Shown here: positions 8,934-18,102 of the stretch, piece by piece
Position numbering within the stretch: position 1 is the stretch's first letter
Layout: every line of letters begins with the position of its first letter
Source: Haloterrigena gelatinilytica
GTDB lineage: Archaea > Halobacteriota > Halobacteria > Halobacteriales > Natrialbaceae
Reading direction: 5' to 3'
Length of the DNA: 64,000 nucleotides
Assembly (NCBI RefSeq): GCF_013342145.1
Contig: NZ_JABUQZ010000001.1
Span: 1,302,001 to 1,366,000, forward strand
Position numbers and translations under genes: made by a program
Notes under the pieces: generated by a model
Database searches by the model: none
Told to the model about the DNA's origin: nothing
Seen by the model: the letters and a program-made list of their open reading frames with translations, nothing else

Positions 8934-9464
8934 TCACGTGTCTTCCGCCGGTCGATTCACTTCGGCAATCGTCACGTCCCAGTCCGGATAGGATGGCCCG
9001 GTGTCGCAGCTGAATGAACGCGCGAGTTCGACATCGGCGTCGTAGGCGTCTTTCAGTGTCGATGTCAGTGCGGTAGTTACGGTCTCTTCGTCCGTTCTCG
9101 ACTCACGCCGCTCTCCCGTCTCGAACTCTTCAGTTCTCGCCTGCTCGAGCCACGTCCGCTTCGGGAACCCGTCCCGGTACCGGATCGTCTCGCTCTCCGA
9201 GTCGTAGTCGATAATATCGTGATCTTCCAGCTTCGGAAGATGCTCGTGGTGAAGTGCGATTTCGATTTCCTCCCTGTGATCGTTCGTGGGCTCGGTCTCG
9301 AGTCGCGTCTCCCAGTTAGCGAGTTGTGTCACGACCGCATCGAACCCCACAACATCGTCGGACGCCGTCTGCAGGTAGTACAGCGCGTATCGACGGCGGC
9401 GATCAGCCAACAGTTCGAAGAGAACGGTAAGCGACTCGGGGTCGGTCGTGCAGGACGTGTCCAT
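8934..9464 (-). CDS. DUF7344 winged-helix regulator with C-terminal YPDWDVT module
   Basis: A 176-residue protein from ATG 9464 (MDTSCTTDPE). Residues about 12-105 form a DUF7344 winged helix: LFELLADRRRRYALYYL and then HHEHLPKLEDHDIIDYD. The last 55 residues hold TDEETV...SFSCDTGPSYPDWDVTI, the same module that is duplicated in the MEDS protein at 1847-2983. This suggests a shared sensory or interaction role. A longer open frame continues upstream to 10103, but it is arginine/serine-rich and antisense to the CitG-like gene, so it was discarded. Confidence 0.8.
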   Translation of the reverse strand: MDTSCTTDPESLTVLFELLADRRRRYALYYLQTASDDVVGFDAVVTQLANWETRLETEPTNDHREEIEIALHHEHLPKLEDHDIIDYDSESETIRYRDGFPKRTWLEQARTEEFETGERRESRTDEETVTTALTSTLKDAYDADVELARSFSCDTGPSYPDWDVTIAEVNRPAEDT

Positions 9465-9768
9465 CGTGTCATTACGTAAATGATGTGTGGTCAATACTTC
9501 CGCTGCTTGGGTACTCAACTGTTTAAAGATCCTGTTCGCGGCGTGACAACAGAGGAGAGTCACCACCGCTGAGAGCCGAGAAGTGTCGCGGCGTTCCGTT
9601 CGCAGGACGGGTGACTGATGCGGGTGTCTGAATTCCGTTTCAAGGATCGACCGTATCCGGTAAGGCCGCAAACCGAGACGGCTCCGCTCCGGCCGCGGGC
9701 CGCGATCCGAATCGAACCGCCGTTCGAAGAAACACACGCCTAAACCCGACCGGACCGTACCTGAAGCC
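9465..9768. other. divergent promoter region
   Basis: This gene-free stretch separates the minus-strand DUF7344 gene from the plus-strand CitG-like gene. It contains an AT-rich patch near 9470-9530 (with GTTTAAAG) that could hold the DUF7344 promoter. No repeat or RNA structure stood out. Confidence 0.35.
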
Positions 9769-10626
9769 ATGACAGCCAGAACGCCAGCGGCGAACGCACA
9801 ACTGGCGCTCCTCCTCGAGGTCGCCGGCACGCCCAAACCGGGCAACGTCGACCGGCGCCGCGACCTCGAGGACCTGCGATTCGAACACTTCCTCGCGGGG
9901 GCCGTCGGCGCCCGCGACGGCCTCGAGATAGCGGCGAACGGCGGCGCGGTCGGCGCTGCCTTCGAACGCGCCGTGGCGGGGATGGCCGGCCAGCGCGGCG
10001 GCAACACCCAGTTCGGCTCGCTGCTGTTGCTCGTTCCGCTCGTCCGCGCGGCCCGCGAGGACCTCTCCGCGCCCGTCGTCGAGGCCGTCTGCGAGGACAC
10101 CACCGTCGCCGACGCGGCGAACTTCTACCGGGCGTTCGACCACGTCGACGTCTTCGTCGGCGATCCGCCCGCGGACATGGAGCCCCTGGACGTCCGCCGC
10201 GGGAGCGACGCCGTCCCGGCCGTCGAGGACCGAGGGCTGACGCTACTGGACGTCATGAGCCGGAGCGTCCCGGGCGACGACGTCGCGCGCGAGTGGGTCG
10301 AGGGCTTCGAACGCTCCTTCCGGGCCGCCGAACGCCTCGCCGCGGCCGAGGGCCCGCTGGGTGACCGCACCGCGGCCGTCTTTCTCTCGCTGCTCGCCGA
10401 ACGGCCGGACACGCTCGTCGCGAACCGCAGCGGCGAGGCCGTCGCGCGGGAGGTCACCGACCGCGCGGCCGAGTTACTCGAGCGCGAGGCACTCGAGACC
10501 GACCCCGACGCGGTGGAGGCCTTCGCAGAGGAGCTCGTCGCCCGCGGCGTCAACCCGGGGACGACCGCCGACATCGCGGCCGCGGGGCTGTTCGTCGCCC
10601 TCGAGCGCGAGGCGGTCGACGTATGA
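9769..10626 (+). CDS. triphosphoribosyl-dephospho-CoA synthase-like (CitG family) protein
   Basis: A 285-residue protein. The N-terminus LALLLEVAGTPKPGNVDR matches the CitG/MdcB signature (E-x-x-x-x-PKPGNV-D), and the C-terminal RGVNPGTTADIAAAGLFVAL is the second conserved block. CitG makes the prosthetic-group precursor of citrate or malonate lyase in bacteria. No lyase gene lies nearby, so the archaeal protein probably acts in another pathway. It overlaps the DUF447 gene by 4 nt (ATGA), and this pair recurs in archaea, which implies a joint function. Confidence 0.8.
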   Translation: MTARTPAANAQLALLLEVAGTPKPGNVDRRRDLEDLRFEHFLAGAVGARDGLEIAANGGAVGAAFERAVAGMAGQRGGNTQFGSLLLLVPLVRAAREDLSAPVVEAVCEDTTVADAANFYRAFDHVDVFVGDPPADMEPLDVRRGSDAVPAVEDRGLTLLDVMSRSVPGDDVAREWVEGFERSFRAAERLAAAEGPLGDRTAAVFLSLLAERPDTLVANRSGEAVAREVTDRAAELLEREALETDPDAVEAFAEELVARGVNPGTTADIAAAGLFVALEREAVDV

Positions 10627-11297
10627 CCGGCGACGAGTCGGGGTCGGACGCGCTCGAGACGAGCGGCGAGGACGTCGACTCCGTCGCGTGGCCCGTCTCG
10701 CTGTCGGGGGTCACCGAGACCGTCGTCGCCACGCGCGGGCCGAACGGGCTGTGGAACCTCGCCGCGCTCGGCCTGTTCGCGCCGGAGCGGAGCGACGTCG
10801 CGAACGAGGATCCCGAGGGCGACTCGAGCGAGGGCTCCAATCTCGTCACCGCGCGCACGTGGGGGTCCACCCGCACCCGCGGGAACTTCCGCCGACAGGG
10901 CGAGGGGTACGTGCTGTTCGTCGACGATCCCGTCCTCTTCGCCGACGCCGCGCTCTCGATCGTGGAGCGCGAAGCGCCGGTTCCCGACGCTGCGAGCGCG
11001 TGGGCCCGCGTCGCCGTCGAGTCGCTCGAGACGGGCGTCGACGAGGGGACCGAGTGGGAACGGTGGACCCTTCGGCCCGTCGAGGCCGCCGTCGAATCGA
11101 CGGCGGTGCCGACGATCGACCGCGGGTTCGGCGCCGTCGTCGAGGCCACCGTCGCCGCCTCGCGGCTGGGCGTCGCCGGCTACGACGACGAGGACCTCCG
11201 GGAGCGCCTCGAGTACTACGCTTCGGTCGTCGACCGCGCGGGCGGTCCGCGCGAGCGCGAGGCGCTCGAGCGCGTACGCGAGCATTCGTCGTGGTGA
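10623..11297 (+). CDS. DUF447 family protein
   Basis: A 224-residue protein with its start codon inside the stop of the CitG-like gene (ATGA overlap). The N-terminal VAWPVSLSGVTETVVATRGPNGLWNLAALG and the later GSTRTRGNFRRQGEGYVLFVDDPVLFADAAL match DUF447, a flavin-reductase-like split-barrel family of archaea. FMN binding is plausible from the fold but is not shown by the sequence. A 25-residue acidic segment (about 57-80) looks like a lineage-specific insertion. Coupled translation with the upstream gene suggests a shared pathway. Confidence 0.75.
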   Translation: MTGDESGSDALETSGEDVDSVAWPVSLSGVTETVVATRGPNGLWNLAALGLFAPERSDVANEDPEGDSSEGSNLVTARTWGSTRTRGNFRRQGEGYVLFVDDPVLFADAALSIVEREAPVPDAASAWARVAVESLETGVDEGTEWERWTLRPVEAAVESTAVPTIDRGFGAVVEATVAASRLGVAGYDDEDLRERLEYYASVVDRAGGPREREALERVREHSSW

Positions 11298-11336
11298 TGC
11301 CGACGGTGCGACGAGCGGTCGCGATCGAGAGCGACC

Positions 11337-12338
11337 CTACGCCGTAGTATCACCCGGAGTCTCGGCCGTACCGTTGCTCCCTTGACGGTCCTCGTCGATC
11401 GGTTCGTCGTTCTCGGCTTTCACGACGATCTCGCGGAACTTTTCGGAGCGGTCCGTGAGTGCGTGTTCCGTTTCTTCGTCGGGCGTCCGCTCGCGCTGCT
11501 CGACGAGGAACGTCGTGATCACGACCGTCTTCACCCACGGCTTGACCAACCCGGTGTGGACGATCGCGACCAGTCCGGCGACGATCAGCCACGAGATCGC
11601 CTCGAGCGCCGTCGGCAGGACGTCCAGCGCCGCCGAGACCGGTGCCAGCAGCGTCAACAGCACGAACGACAGGGCGTACATTCCGCCGACGATAACCAGC
11701 GTCGAGCCGAGCACCGTCTTCCAGGCCTGGGCGTAGAGGACGAGCCCCTCTCGAGCCGACTGCCAGCGGTTCTCGTTCCCGTCGACGAACATGTAAGCGA
11801 TGATCGCGTTATCGAGGTACCGGACCGCCAGCACGATCGACTTCTGGACGATCGCGAGCAGCGTCTCGAGTTGCTGCGGGATCGGAACGGGAATCAGTTC
11901 CTTGAGCCGCGCCGTCGCGCGGGTGAACTGCTTGAGCACCGCATCGACCAGCGTGCTGACCCCGAACAGCCCCGTCGCGGAGAGGAAGTACTCCCGAACC
12001 TGATTCACGCCGTATCTGATCTGGTTGTCCGGCGCTTCGCCCTCCTCGACGACGTGTGCGATCACGGCGACGTGACCGGCCTTGACCATGTACAGCAGGT
12101 ACCGCTGTATCAGCCGCCAGACCGCCGCGAACGTGACGAGTCCGACGATCATCACGCCCGCGACGGCGAGCAGACTCAGGCCGCCGTCGCCGGCGACGAC
12201 TCTGAGCGCCAACCAGCCGACGAGGCCGAGATATATCACGCCGAAGAGCGCGAACAAGACGCCGATTCCGAACTGGAGGAGAACGTACGGGAGCGTTTTC
12301 CGGTATACGCTCGTCGCTTCCTTGAAGTGCAGTCCCAT
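11337..12338 (-). CDS. polytopic membrane protein, unknown function
   Basis: A 333-residue protein from ATG 12338 (MGLHFKEATSVYRKTLP). It has about five to six hydrophobic helices, including VLLQFGIGVLFALFGVIYLG, a glycine-rich pair near residues 60-100, and later LVIVGGMYALSFVLLTLL and ISWLIVAGLVAIVHTGLV. The C-terminus is an acidic cytoplasmic tail. I do not recognise the family with certainty; similar proteins are common and uncharacterised in haloarchaea. An upstream in-frame start at 12470 would add 44 basic residues and is less likely. Confidence 0.7.
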   Translation of the reverse strand: MGLHFKEATSVYRKTLPYVLLQFGIGVLFALFGVIYLGLVGWLALRVVAGDGGLSLLAVAGVMIVGLVTFAAVWRLIQRYLLYMVKAGHVAVIAHVVEEGEAPDNQIRYGVNQVREYFLSATGLFGVSTLVDAVLKQFTRATARLKELIPVPIPQQLETLLAIVQKSIVLAVRYLDNAIIAYMFVDGNENRWQSAREGLVLYAQAWKTVLGSTLVIVGGMYALSFVLLTLLAPVSAALDVLPTALEAISWLIVAGLVAIVHTGLVKPWVKTVVITTFLVEQRERTPDEETEHALTDRSEKFREIVVKAENDEPIDEDRQGSNGTAETPGDTTA

Positions 12339-12520
12339 CGCCGCCGTTTGCCGCCCCTTTTCTTTTAAACCCACCGTCGGATCGTCTCGGGAAGCGAGTC
12401 CCTCGAGCGACCGCCGAACCGCTTCGGGGTCGCGAGACCGCCGGCTACGCGTGACAATCCACGTGATCACCCACTAGCGAAAATGGTGCGTTATAAGAGC
12501 CTCTAGACGGAAGGGCCAAT

Positions 12521-12715
12521 ATGGCAATCAAACCGGCCTACGTCAAGAAGACGGGGACCATCCTCCTGGAACGGTACCCGGACGCGTTCACGACCGACTT
12601 CGAGCAGAACAAGGAAAGCGTCGAGAAGCTCACGAACGTCGAATCCAAGGGCGTTCGCAACCGCATCGCGGGCTACGTCACCCGCAAGAAGAGTTCGCAG
12701 GCGGCCGCAGCGTAA
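12521..12715 (+). CDS. rps17e: 30S ribosomal protein S17e
   Basis: A 64-residue protein with the S17e pattern: [29 protein letters not shown] followed by [10 protein letters not shown]. This archaeal/eukaryotic ribosomal protein belongs to the small subunit. The length fits the short archaeal form. The gene is transcribed alone, divergently from the membrane protein, and its promoter would lie in the 180-bp region upstream. Confidence 0.95.
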   Translation: MAIKPAYVKKTGTILLERYPDAFTTDFEQNKESVEKLTNVESKGVRNRIAGYVTRKKSSQAAAA

Positions 12716-12860
12716 TCAGAGCGTTTTCTCTCGGGTTTCGCGGCCGTGAGCCACCGGTATCGCGACTGATAGTGACGGGTAGCGTCAGAGGTGAGCGGGA
12801 GAGCCGTCGACGAACGGACGGCGCGTCGGGGTCGGGGTCGAGTTCGAGTCGGCAGAACGG

Positions 12861-13118
12861 TCAGTGGTCGAAGCCGGAGTCCATGAAGAGGGCGACGATG
12901 AGCGCGCCGATGGCGAAGAACATGGTCAGCATGAAGCCGACCGCGCCGGTGACGATGTTCATCTCCGTGCCGACGACGAACAGTTCCATCCCCTGAAATC
13001 CCGTCCAGGCGAAGACGACGGCGACGAGAAACAGGATCACCGAGACGACTGCGGCCCCGGTCTGGAACAGGCCGTCGAACGGGCCGATGCCGCTCGAGTT
13101 CGCGGTCGAACTCGTCAT
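12861..13118 (-). CDS. small two-helix membrane protein
   Basis: An 85-residue protein from ATG 13118 (MTSSTANSSG). It has two hydrophobic helices, AAVVSVILFLVAVVFAW and AVGFMLTMFFAIGALIVAL, joined by a short loop. The composition and termini fit a haloarchaeal membrane protein of unknown role. An alternative GTG at 13127 adds three residues. Confidence 0.65.
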   Translation of the reverse strand: MTSSTANSSGIGPFDGLFQTGAAVVSVILFLVAVVFAWTGFQGMELFVVGTEMNIVTGAVGFMLTMFFAIGALIVALFMDSGFDH

Positions 13119-13281
13119 CGGGACCACCCCGCGTCCGAGTCGAATCGAACGTGTTGCGTGTGCATCGGTGAATCAATTTCACTCCGTTTTCTTAACGTCT
13201 TCTATGCGCCGCGTCGAGCGGGCGCCGCTCGTGCGACGAAAACCCAAACGGTTTTGCGGACACGCAACTGAGTGCGGGAAA

Positions 13282-14316
13282 ATGGCAGTACGAGTAGGCG
13301 TCCTCGGCGCGACCGGTGCCGTCGGACAGCGACTAATCCAGCTTCTCGACCCTCACCCGGAGTTCGAGATCGCAGCACTGACCGCCAGCGACTCCAGCGC
13401 CGGCAAGAGCTACCGGCAGGCCGCGAAGTGGCGCGTTAACAGCCCCATCCCCGACGACGTCGCCGACATGACCGTCACGGCGACCGATCCCGACGAAGTC
13501 CCCGACGACGTCGACCTGATCTTCTCGTCGCTCCCCTCGAGCGTCGGCGCGGAGGTCGAGCCGCCGTTCTGCGAGGCGGGCTACGTCGTCTCCTCGAACT
13601 CCTCGAACGGCCGAATGGACGACGACATCCCGCTCGTGATCCCGGAGGTCAACCCCGAACACATCGACCTGCTCGAGGTCCAGCGCGACGAGCGCGGCTG
13701 GGACGGCGCGATGGTCAAGAACCCCAACTGCTCGACGATCACCTTCGTCCCCACGCTGGCCGCCCTCGCGGAGTTCGGCCTCGAGAAGGTCCACGTCTCG
13801 ACGCTGCAGGCCGTCTCCGGCGCGGGCTACGACGGCGTCAGTTCGATGGAGATCATCGACAACGCCATCCCCTACATCGGCAGCGAGGAGGACAAACTCG
13901 AGACCGAGTCCCGCAAGCTCCTCGGCGAGTTCGACGGCGCCGAACTGAGCCACAACGGCATGGCGGTCTCGGCCTCCTGTAACCGCATCCCGACCATCGA
14001 CGGCCACCTCGAGAACGTCTGGGTCGAGACCGAAGAGGAACTGACCGTCGACGCGGCCGCCGAGGCCATGCGCGAGTACCCCTCGCTGGACCTGCGCTCC
14101 TCGCCCGACCCGCTCATCCACGTCTTCGAGGAACCCGACCGGCCCCAGCCCCGGATGGACCGCACGCTCGGCGACGGGATGGCCATCGCCGCGGGCGGCC
14201 TCCAGGAGACGCCCTTCGGGCTCCAGTACAACTGCCTCGCGCACAACACCATCCGCGGCGCCGCGGGCGCCAGCGTGCTGAACGGCGAACTCCTGCTCGA
14301 GCAGGGCTATATCTAA
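13282..14316 (+). CDS. asd: aspartate-semialdehyde dehydrogenase
   Basis: A 344-residue enzyme from ATG 13282 (MAVRVGVLGATGAVGQR), which opens with the Rossmann NADP-binding loop GATGAVG at residues 9-15. The catalytic cysteine sits in NPNCSTI and the substrate-binding segment is VSGAGYDG. It reduces beta-aspartyl phosphate to aspartate semialdehyde, the branch point to threonine, methionine and lysine. The sequence is of the archaeal/fungal type. The longer upstream frame lacks acidic bias and was excluded. Confidence 0.95.
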   Translation: MAVRVGVLGATGAVGQRLIQLLDPHPEFEIAALTASDSSAGKSYRQAAKWRVNSPIPDDVADMTVTATDPDEVPDDVDLIFSSLPSSVGAEVEPPFCEAGYVVSSNSSNGRMDDDIPLVIPEVNPEHIDLLEVQRDERGWDGAMVKNPNCSTITFVPTLAALAEFGLEKVHVSTLQAVSGAGYDGVSSMEIIDNAIPYIGSEEDKLETESRKLLGEFDGAELSHNGMAVSASCNRIPTIDGHLENVWVETEEELTVDAAAEAMREYPSLDLRSSPDPLIHVFEEPDRPQPRMDRTLGDGMAIAAGGLQETPFGLQYNCLAHNTIRGAAGASVLNGELLLEQGYI

Positions 14317-14426
14317 CTGCTGAGGGCGCTCGCCGCCGTCGGCCACCGATTTTCGATCAGTCCGTTCGCGAGCATACCTGACTGATTTGGCGGGGGGCAC
14401 AAGTAGGGACGACCCTTACGACGGAT

Positions 14427-14891
14427 ATGCTCCCAGTCATCTCCGATCCCGAGTCGCTGACCCCCGTTACCGGCGAGCCCGCCGGCGACGGCTCGCAGTT
14501 CGACGCGCTCGCGGATCGGCGTCGCCGGGCCGTCCTCCGATATCTGGACGACCGCGACGCGGAGTCCGTCTCGCTGCCCGACCTCGCGGACCACCTCGTG
14601 CTCGAGGACGACGCGGACGACGGCGGCGCGCTGGCCAGTTGCGGCGACGCCCTGTTCGGGACGCGGCGACGCGTCGCGATCACGCTCCGACACAGCCACG
14701 TGCCGAAGCTGGCGGACGTCGGAGCCGTCGCGTTCGATATCGATTCGAACACCGTCGCGCTGACCGAGCGCGGCGAGCAGTTGCTCGCTCGAGCGGACGA
14801 TATCGACGCGGAGCCGGACGCCGAAAGCGAAGCCGAGCGGAACGCGAACGGCGCAGCCCGCGGTCGTGCCGCCGGAACGTCGACGTCGTAA
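14427..14891 (+). CDS. DUF7344 winged-helix protein
   Basis: A 154-residue protein. FDALADRRRRAVLRYL and RVAITLRHSHVPKLADVGAVAFD are the conserved halves of DUF7344, a haloarchaeal winged-helix family related to ArsR-like regulators. The C-terminal 35 residues are an Asp/Glu/Ala-rich tail. It is likely a DNA-binding regulator, but nothing shows its target; it stands alone between asd and the convergent universal stress gene. Confidence 0.75.
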   Translation: MLPVISDPESLTPVTGEPAGDGSQFDALADRRRRAVLRYLDDRDAESVSLPDLADHLVLEDDADDGGALASCGDALFGTRRRVAITLRHSHVPKLADVGAVAFDIDSNTVALTERGEQLLARADDIDAEPDAESEAERNANGAARGRAAGTSTS

Positions 14892-14978
14892 TCTCGGAAG
14901 GCTCGAGAAAAACGCGCTACGCGGCGACGAACCGTCGAGTACCGCGCGTTCAGGACGCTAACGATCGAGCCACACGAC

Positions 14979-15422
14979 TCACGACTTCTCCGAAGACGAC
15001 TCGAGCGGTAGCGCGACCACCGGAACTGACGCCTCCTTGACCAGCCGTCGCGCCACGTCGCCGGTCAGTAGCTCCGCAAGCCGGTTCCCCTTTCGAGCCG
15101 CGAAGACGACGGCGTCGACCTCGCGGTCCTCCGCTTCGGCGAAGATCCGCTCGACGACGTCGGTGCCGTAGAGGACCGCCGTCTCGACGGTCGCGTCGGT
15201 CGCCTCGAGCGGCCCGCGCGCGCGGCCGAAGATCTCCTCGGCGTACTCCTCGCGCTGTTCCATGCCGGCCTTGTCGGGCGCGCCGCCGGCCTTCTCGATC
15301 ACGTTGACGACGATCGCCCGACTCGAGTCGGCGAGGTACGGGGCGAGCGCCGCGGCCGTTCGCTCGCCGTCTTCGGGGGTCGCGACGGGGACGAGGATCG
15401 GTCCGTCGAACGAGAGCGTCAT
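14979..15422 (-). CDS. universal stress protein (UspA family)
   Basis: A 147-residue protein with a single Usp domain. It begins FDGPILVPVATPEDGERTA and ends with LLTGDVARRLVKEASVPVVALP, matching the C-terminal strand and helix of the family. The ATP-binding G-x2-G-x9-G-[ST] loop is not intact here (AARKGNRLAELLTGDVA), so this may be a non-nucleotide-binding member. Two further Usp proteins lie at 51652 and 52134. Confidence 0.82.
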   Translation of the reverse strand: MTLSFDGPILVPVATPEDGERTAAALAPYLADSSRAIVVNVIEKAGGAPDKAGMEQREEYAEEIFGRARGPLEATDATVETAVLYGTDVVERIFAEAEDREVDAVVFAARKGNRLAELLTGDVARRLVKEASVPVVALPLESSSEKS

Positions 15423-15619
15423 CGGTCACCCTCCGCTCGAGTTCGGTCCGTTCGGTTTCGGTTCGTTCGGCCCCAACCCGCTCGGGACAGCGGTTCCGTT
15501 CGATCGCGAGCGCTCCGACCGCGGGATCGACGGGCGACTGCTGGTTCCATACCGGAAGTTGGTGCGGTGCCGTGAAAAAACTGCAGTCGAATCCTCCGGT
15601 TAACGGGACCGGACGGCGT

Positions 15620-16585
15620 TCAGGGACGGACCTGATTCTCGAGGTCCGCGTCGGGATCGTCGGCGAACCGGCGAGCGTTCTCGGCCACGATATCGGCGAG
15701 TCGCTCGTAGTACTCGGGGGTGTGTCCGGCGTTGTGGGGCGTGATCTGGACGTTCTCGAAGGTCCACAGCGGGTGGTCCTCCGGCAGCGGTTCGGGATCG
15801 GTGACGTCGAGCGACGCGCCGCGGATCCAGTTCGAACGCAGCGCCTCGACGAGCGCGTCGGTGTCGACGACCGGCCCGCGGGCGACGTTGACGAGGACCG
15901 CGCCGGGATCCATCGTCACGAACGCCTCGCGGTCGATCAGCCCGCGCGTGGTCTCCGTGAGCGGACACGCGAGCACCAGATAGTCGGTCCGCGCCAGTGC
16001 GTCCTCGAAGCCCTCGCCCTCGAAGCCGACCACCTCGTCGGTCGGGCCGCCCTTCTCGGGCGTGTACCGGACGCCGATCGTCTCGACGCCGAAGGGCTTG
16101 AGGCGGTCGGCGACCGACTCGCCGATCGCGCCCAGTCCGACGATCGTCACCGTCGACCCCTGCAGTTCCTCGGCCTGGTAGTGGCGCCACTTCCGACGGC
16201 GCTGCTGGCGCGCGCCGACGTGGAACCGGCGGGTAAAGCGGAGAATCGCGCCCAGCACGTGTTCGCCGATGTTGGGTCCGTGGACGCCCGAGGCGTTCGT
16301 CACGGCGACGCCGCGCTCCTCGAGTTCCTCGAGGGGAAGGTGGCCGGTCCCCGCGTAGGCGCAGGCGAAGACCTCGAGGTTCTCGGCGGCCTCGAGCAGT
16401 TCGTCCTCGAGGGTCATCCCGGTGACGAAGCGGGCGTCTCGAATCCGGTCGCGCTCCGCCGTCGGCGTGCGGGCGAGGTCGACGGTGCCGTCGGGCAGCC
16501 GGTCGCGGAGCGCGTCCGCGTACCGTTCGATCGGCATGCCGTGAGTTCCCTTCCGGAGCACCAGAACGTCGGTCGGCGTGGACAT
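15620..16585 (-). CDS. D-2-hydroxyacid dehydrogenase
   Basis: A 321-residue protein from ATG 16585 (MSTPTDVLVLRKG). The NAD-binding loop is VGLGAIGESVADRLKPFG. Catalytic residues of the D-isomer-specific family are visible: Arg in NVARGPVVDTDALVEAL, Glu in DVTDPEPLPEDHPLW and His in ITPHNAGHTPEYYE. It reduces a 2-keto acid with NAD(P)H; the substrate cannot be told from sequence. It is transcribed toward the universal stress gene with a gap of about 200 bp. Confidence 0.88.
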   Translation of the reverse strand: MSTPTDVLVLRKGTHGMPIERYADALRDRLPDGTVDLARTPTAERDRIRDARFVTGMTLEDELLEAAENLEVFACAYAGTGHLPLEELEERGVAVTNASGVHGPNIGEHVLGAILRFTRRFHVGARQQRRRKWRHYQAEELQGSTVTIVGLGAIGESVADRLKPFGVETIGVRYTPEKGGPTDEVVGFEGEGFEDALARTDYLVLACPLTETTRGLIDREAFVTMDPGAVLVNVARGPVVDTDALVEALRSNWIRGASLDVTDPEPLPEDHPLWTFENVQITPHNAGHTPEYYERLADIVAENARRFADDPDADLENQVRP

Positions 16586-16682
16586 ATCGCTGTCGACGCG
16601 TGCGAGACACATCAATCATCCCGATCGATAGCGAGCGAACGGACGACGTCGCGCTCCGTTCGGCGGTCGTCTCCGCCGGCGA

Positions 16683-17513
16683 TCACTGCCGCCGGTAGAT
16701 CCGCGACGCCCTATCGGCCGGCTCGAACGCGTTCTCGATGTTCCGCGTCAGCGATTCCGACTTGCCGATAACCAGATAGCCGCCCGGACGGATCGCGTCG
16801 GCGAGCTTCTCGAGCACGGTTCGGTGGTGGCGGTCGTCGACGTAGATGAAGAAGTTCCGACAGAGCACCAGATCGTAGGTCGATCCGATCGAATCGGTGA
16901 TCAGATCGAACCGGTCGAAGTCGACCATCCGCTTGATCGAGGAGCCCACTCGGTAGGCCTCCCCGTCGTCCCGGTCGCCCGGACAGTCGAGGTAGGAGCG
17001 GTACGCGTCGAGATACGACAACTCCGTCTCGAGGTTGGACGTTCGTTGCTGTTCGTAGACGCCGTTTCGCGCCCGTTCGAGCGCGTTTTCGTCGATGTCG
17101 CTGGCGCGAATGGAGAGGCGGTGGGACGAAATCCCGGCACTTTCCCGAGCGAGCATCGCCAGCGAGTACGGCTCGCGACCGTCGGAGCAGGGAACGCTCC
17201 ACGCCGAAAGCGGTCGGTCCCGCCGTTCCTGGAGCGTCTCGAGGACGCCTCGAAGCTCGTCCCAGACGGAGGTGTCGCGGAAGAACGACGTGACGTTGAC
17301 GCTCAGCGTATCGAGCAACGCCGTCCGCTCGGCGCCGTCGTCGGCCTCGAGCAACGAGAGGTAGCTGCTGTAGGCGTCTCGCTCGAGACCGTTTCTCGAC
17401 AGCCGGGATCGGATCCGGCGGCGGAGATACCGATCGGCGTAGTAACTCGTCGCGAATCCGTACCGGGATTCGATGTGCGAAAGGAGGCGGTCGAAATCGT
17501 CGGTGTGTGTCAT
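16683..17513 (-). CDS. cheR: chemotaxis protein methyltransferase CheR
   Basis: A 276-residue protein. The N-terminal helical domain begins FDRLLSHIESRYGFATSYY. The SAM-dependent methyltransferase domain contains FFRDTSVWDEL, WSVPCSDGREPYSLAML and, near the end, LVLCRNFFIYV and GYLVIGKSESL. CheR methylates glutamates on chemoreceptors during adaptation, working against CheB. The usual SAM loop reads W-x-x-x-C-S-x-G-x-EPYS with a Pro after the Val. It lies 49 bp downstream of cheW (17563-17994) on the same strand. Confidence 0.93.
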   Translation of the reverse strand: MTHTDDFDRLLSHIESRYGFATSYYADRYLRRRIRSRLSRNGLERDAYSSYLSLLEADDGAERTALLDTLSVNVTSFFRDTSVWDELRGVLETLQERRDRPLSAWSVPCSDGREPYSLAMLARESAGISSHRLSIRASDIDENALERARNGVYEQQRTSNLETELSYLDAYRSYLDCPGDRDDGEAYRVGSSIKRMVDFDRFDLITDSIGSTYDLVLCRNFFIYVDDRHHRTVLEKLADAIRPGGYLVIGKSESLTRNIENAFEPADRASRIYRRQ

Positions 17514-17562
17514 GGAGTCAGCTCCGTCACGGGAGTCGGTCTCGAATGCGCTCGGGTCCGCG

Positions 17563-17994
17563 TCAGATCCTGATCGCGGTCGGATCGACCCAGACGACGA
17601 ACTCGTCTTCTCGTCGGATGACGCCGGCGATCCCGTCCCCGTCGACCGCCGTGTTGACGACGTCGGACGCCAGCGCCTGCACCTGGTGGACTTCGTCGGC
17701 GAACCAGCCGATCCGTTCGGGCGCCCCCCGTTTGCGTTTGAAGACGATGATCCGATCCCCGAACCCGTCGTCCTCGAGCCCGAGAAGCGTCTTGAGGTTC
17801 ACGATCCTGGTGGTCTCGCCGCGGAGGTCCATGACGCCCTCGACGTGGGCCGGCGTGTTCGGGATCGCGGTCAGTTCGTCGGAGTTGACGATCTCGGCGA
17901 TGTAGCCGATCTCGACGCAGTAGCGGTTCTCACCGAGATCGAACTCGAGGACGTGCGTTCCGTCGGCGTCGGACTGGAGCGACTTCGTCGCCAT
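17563..17994 (-). CDS. cheW: CheW adaptor protein
   Basis: A 143-residue single CheW domain from ATG 17994 (MATKSLQSDADG). The core is VLEFDLGENRYCVEIGYIAEIV, then IPNTPAHVEGVMDLRGETTRIVNL, the latter containing the strongly conserved G-x-x-x-LRG-E turn. CheW couples CheA to the chemoreceptors in membrane arrays. The frame is open upstream to 18102 but that extension is arginine-rich, so the start inside was chosen. An AT-rich box at 18139-18149 would give a leader of about 100 nt. Confidence 0.92.
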   Translation of the reverse strand: MATKSLQSDADGTHVLEFDLGENRYCVEIGYIAEIVNSDELTAIPNTPAHVEGVMDLRGETTRIVNLKTLLGLEDDGFGDRIIVFKRKRGAPERIGWFADEVHQVQALASDVVNTAVDGDGIAGVIRREDEFVVWVDPTAIRI

Positions 17995-18102
17995 GGTCAC
18001 TGTTCGCCGCCGGCGGGTCGCCGTCGGTCGGTCGGAGTCTCGTCGCCCGTCGACGGCCGTCGGTCGGGCACTACGCTGGCGGCGCCGGTCGGTAGTCCGC
18101 AC

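Noticed and set aside
9465-10103. An N-terminal extension of about 213 residues to the DUF7344 protein at 8934
   Set aside because: It is rich in Arg, Ser and Pro, runs antisense to the CitG-like gene, and the domain itself begins right after ATG 9464.
11382-12368. A 328-codon plus-strand frame opposite the membrane protein at 11337-12338
   Set aside because: It has low-complexity charged composition typical of antisense frames, whereas the minus strand gives clear membrane helices.
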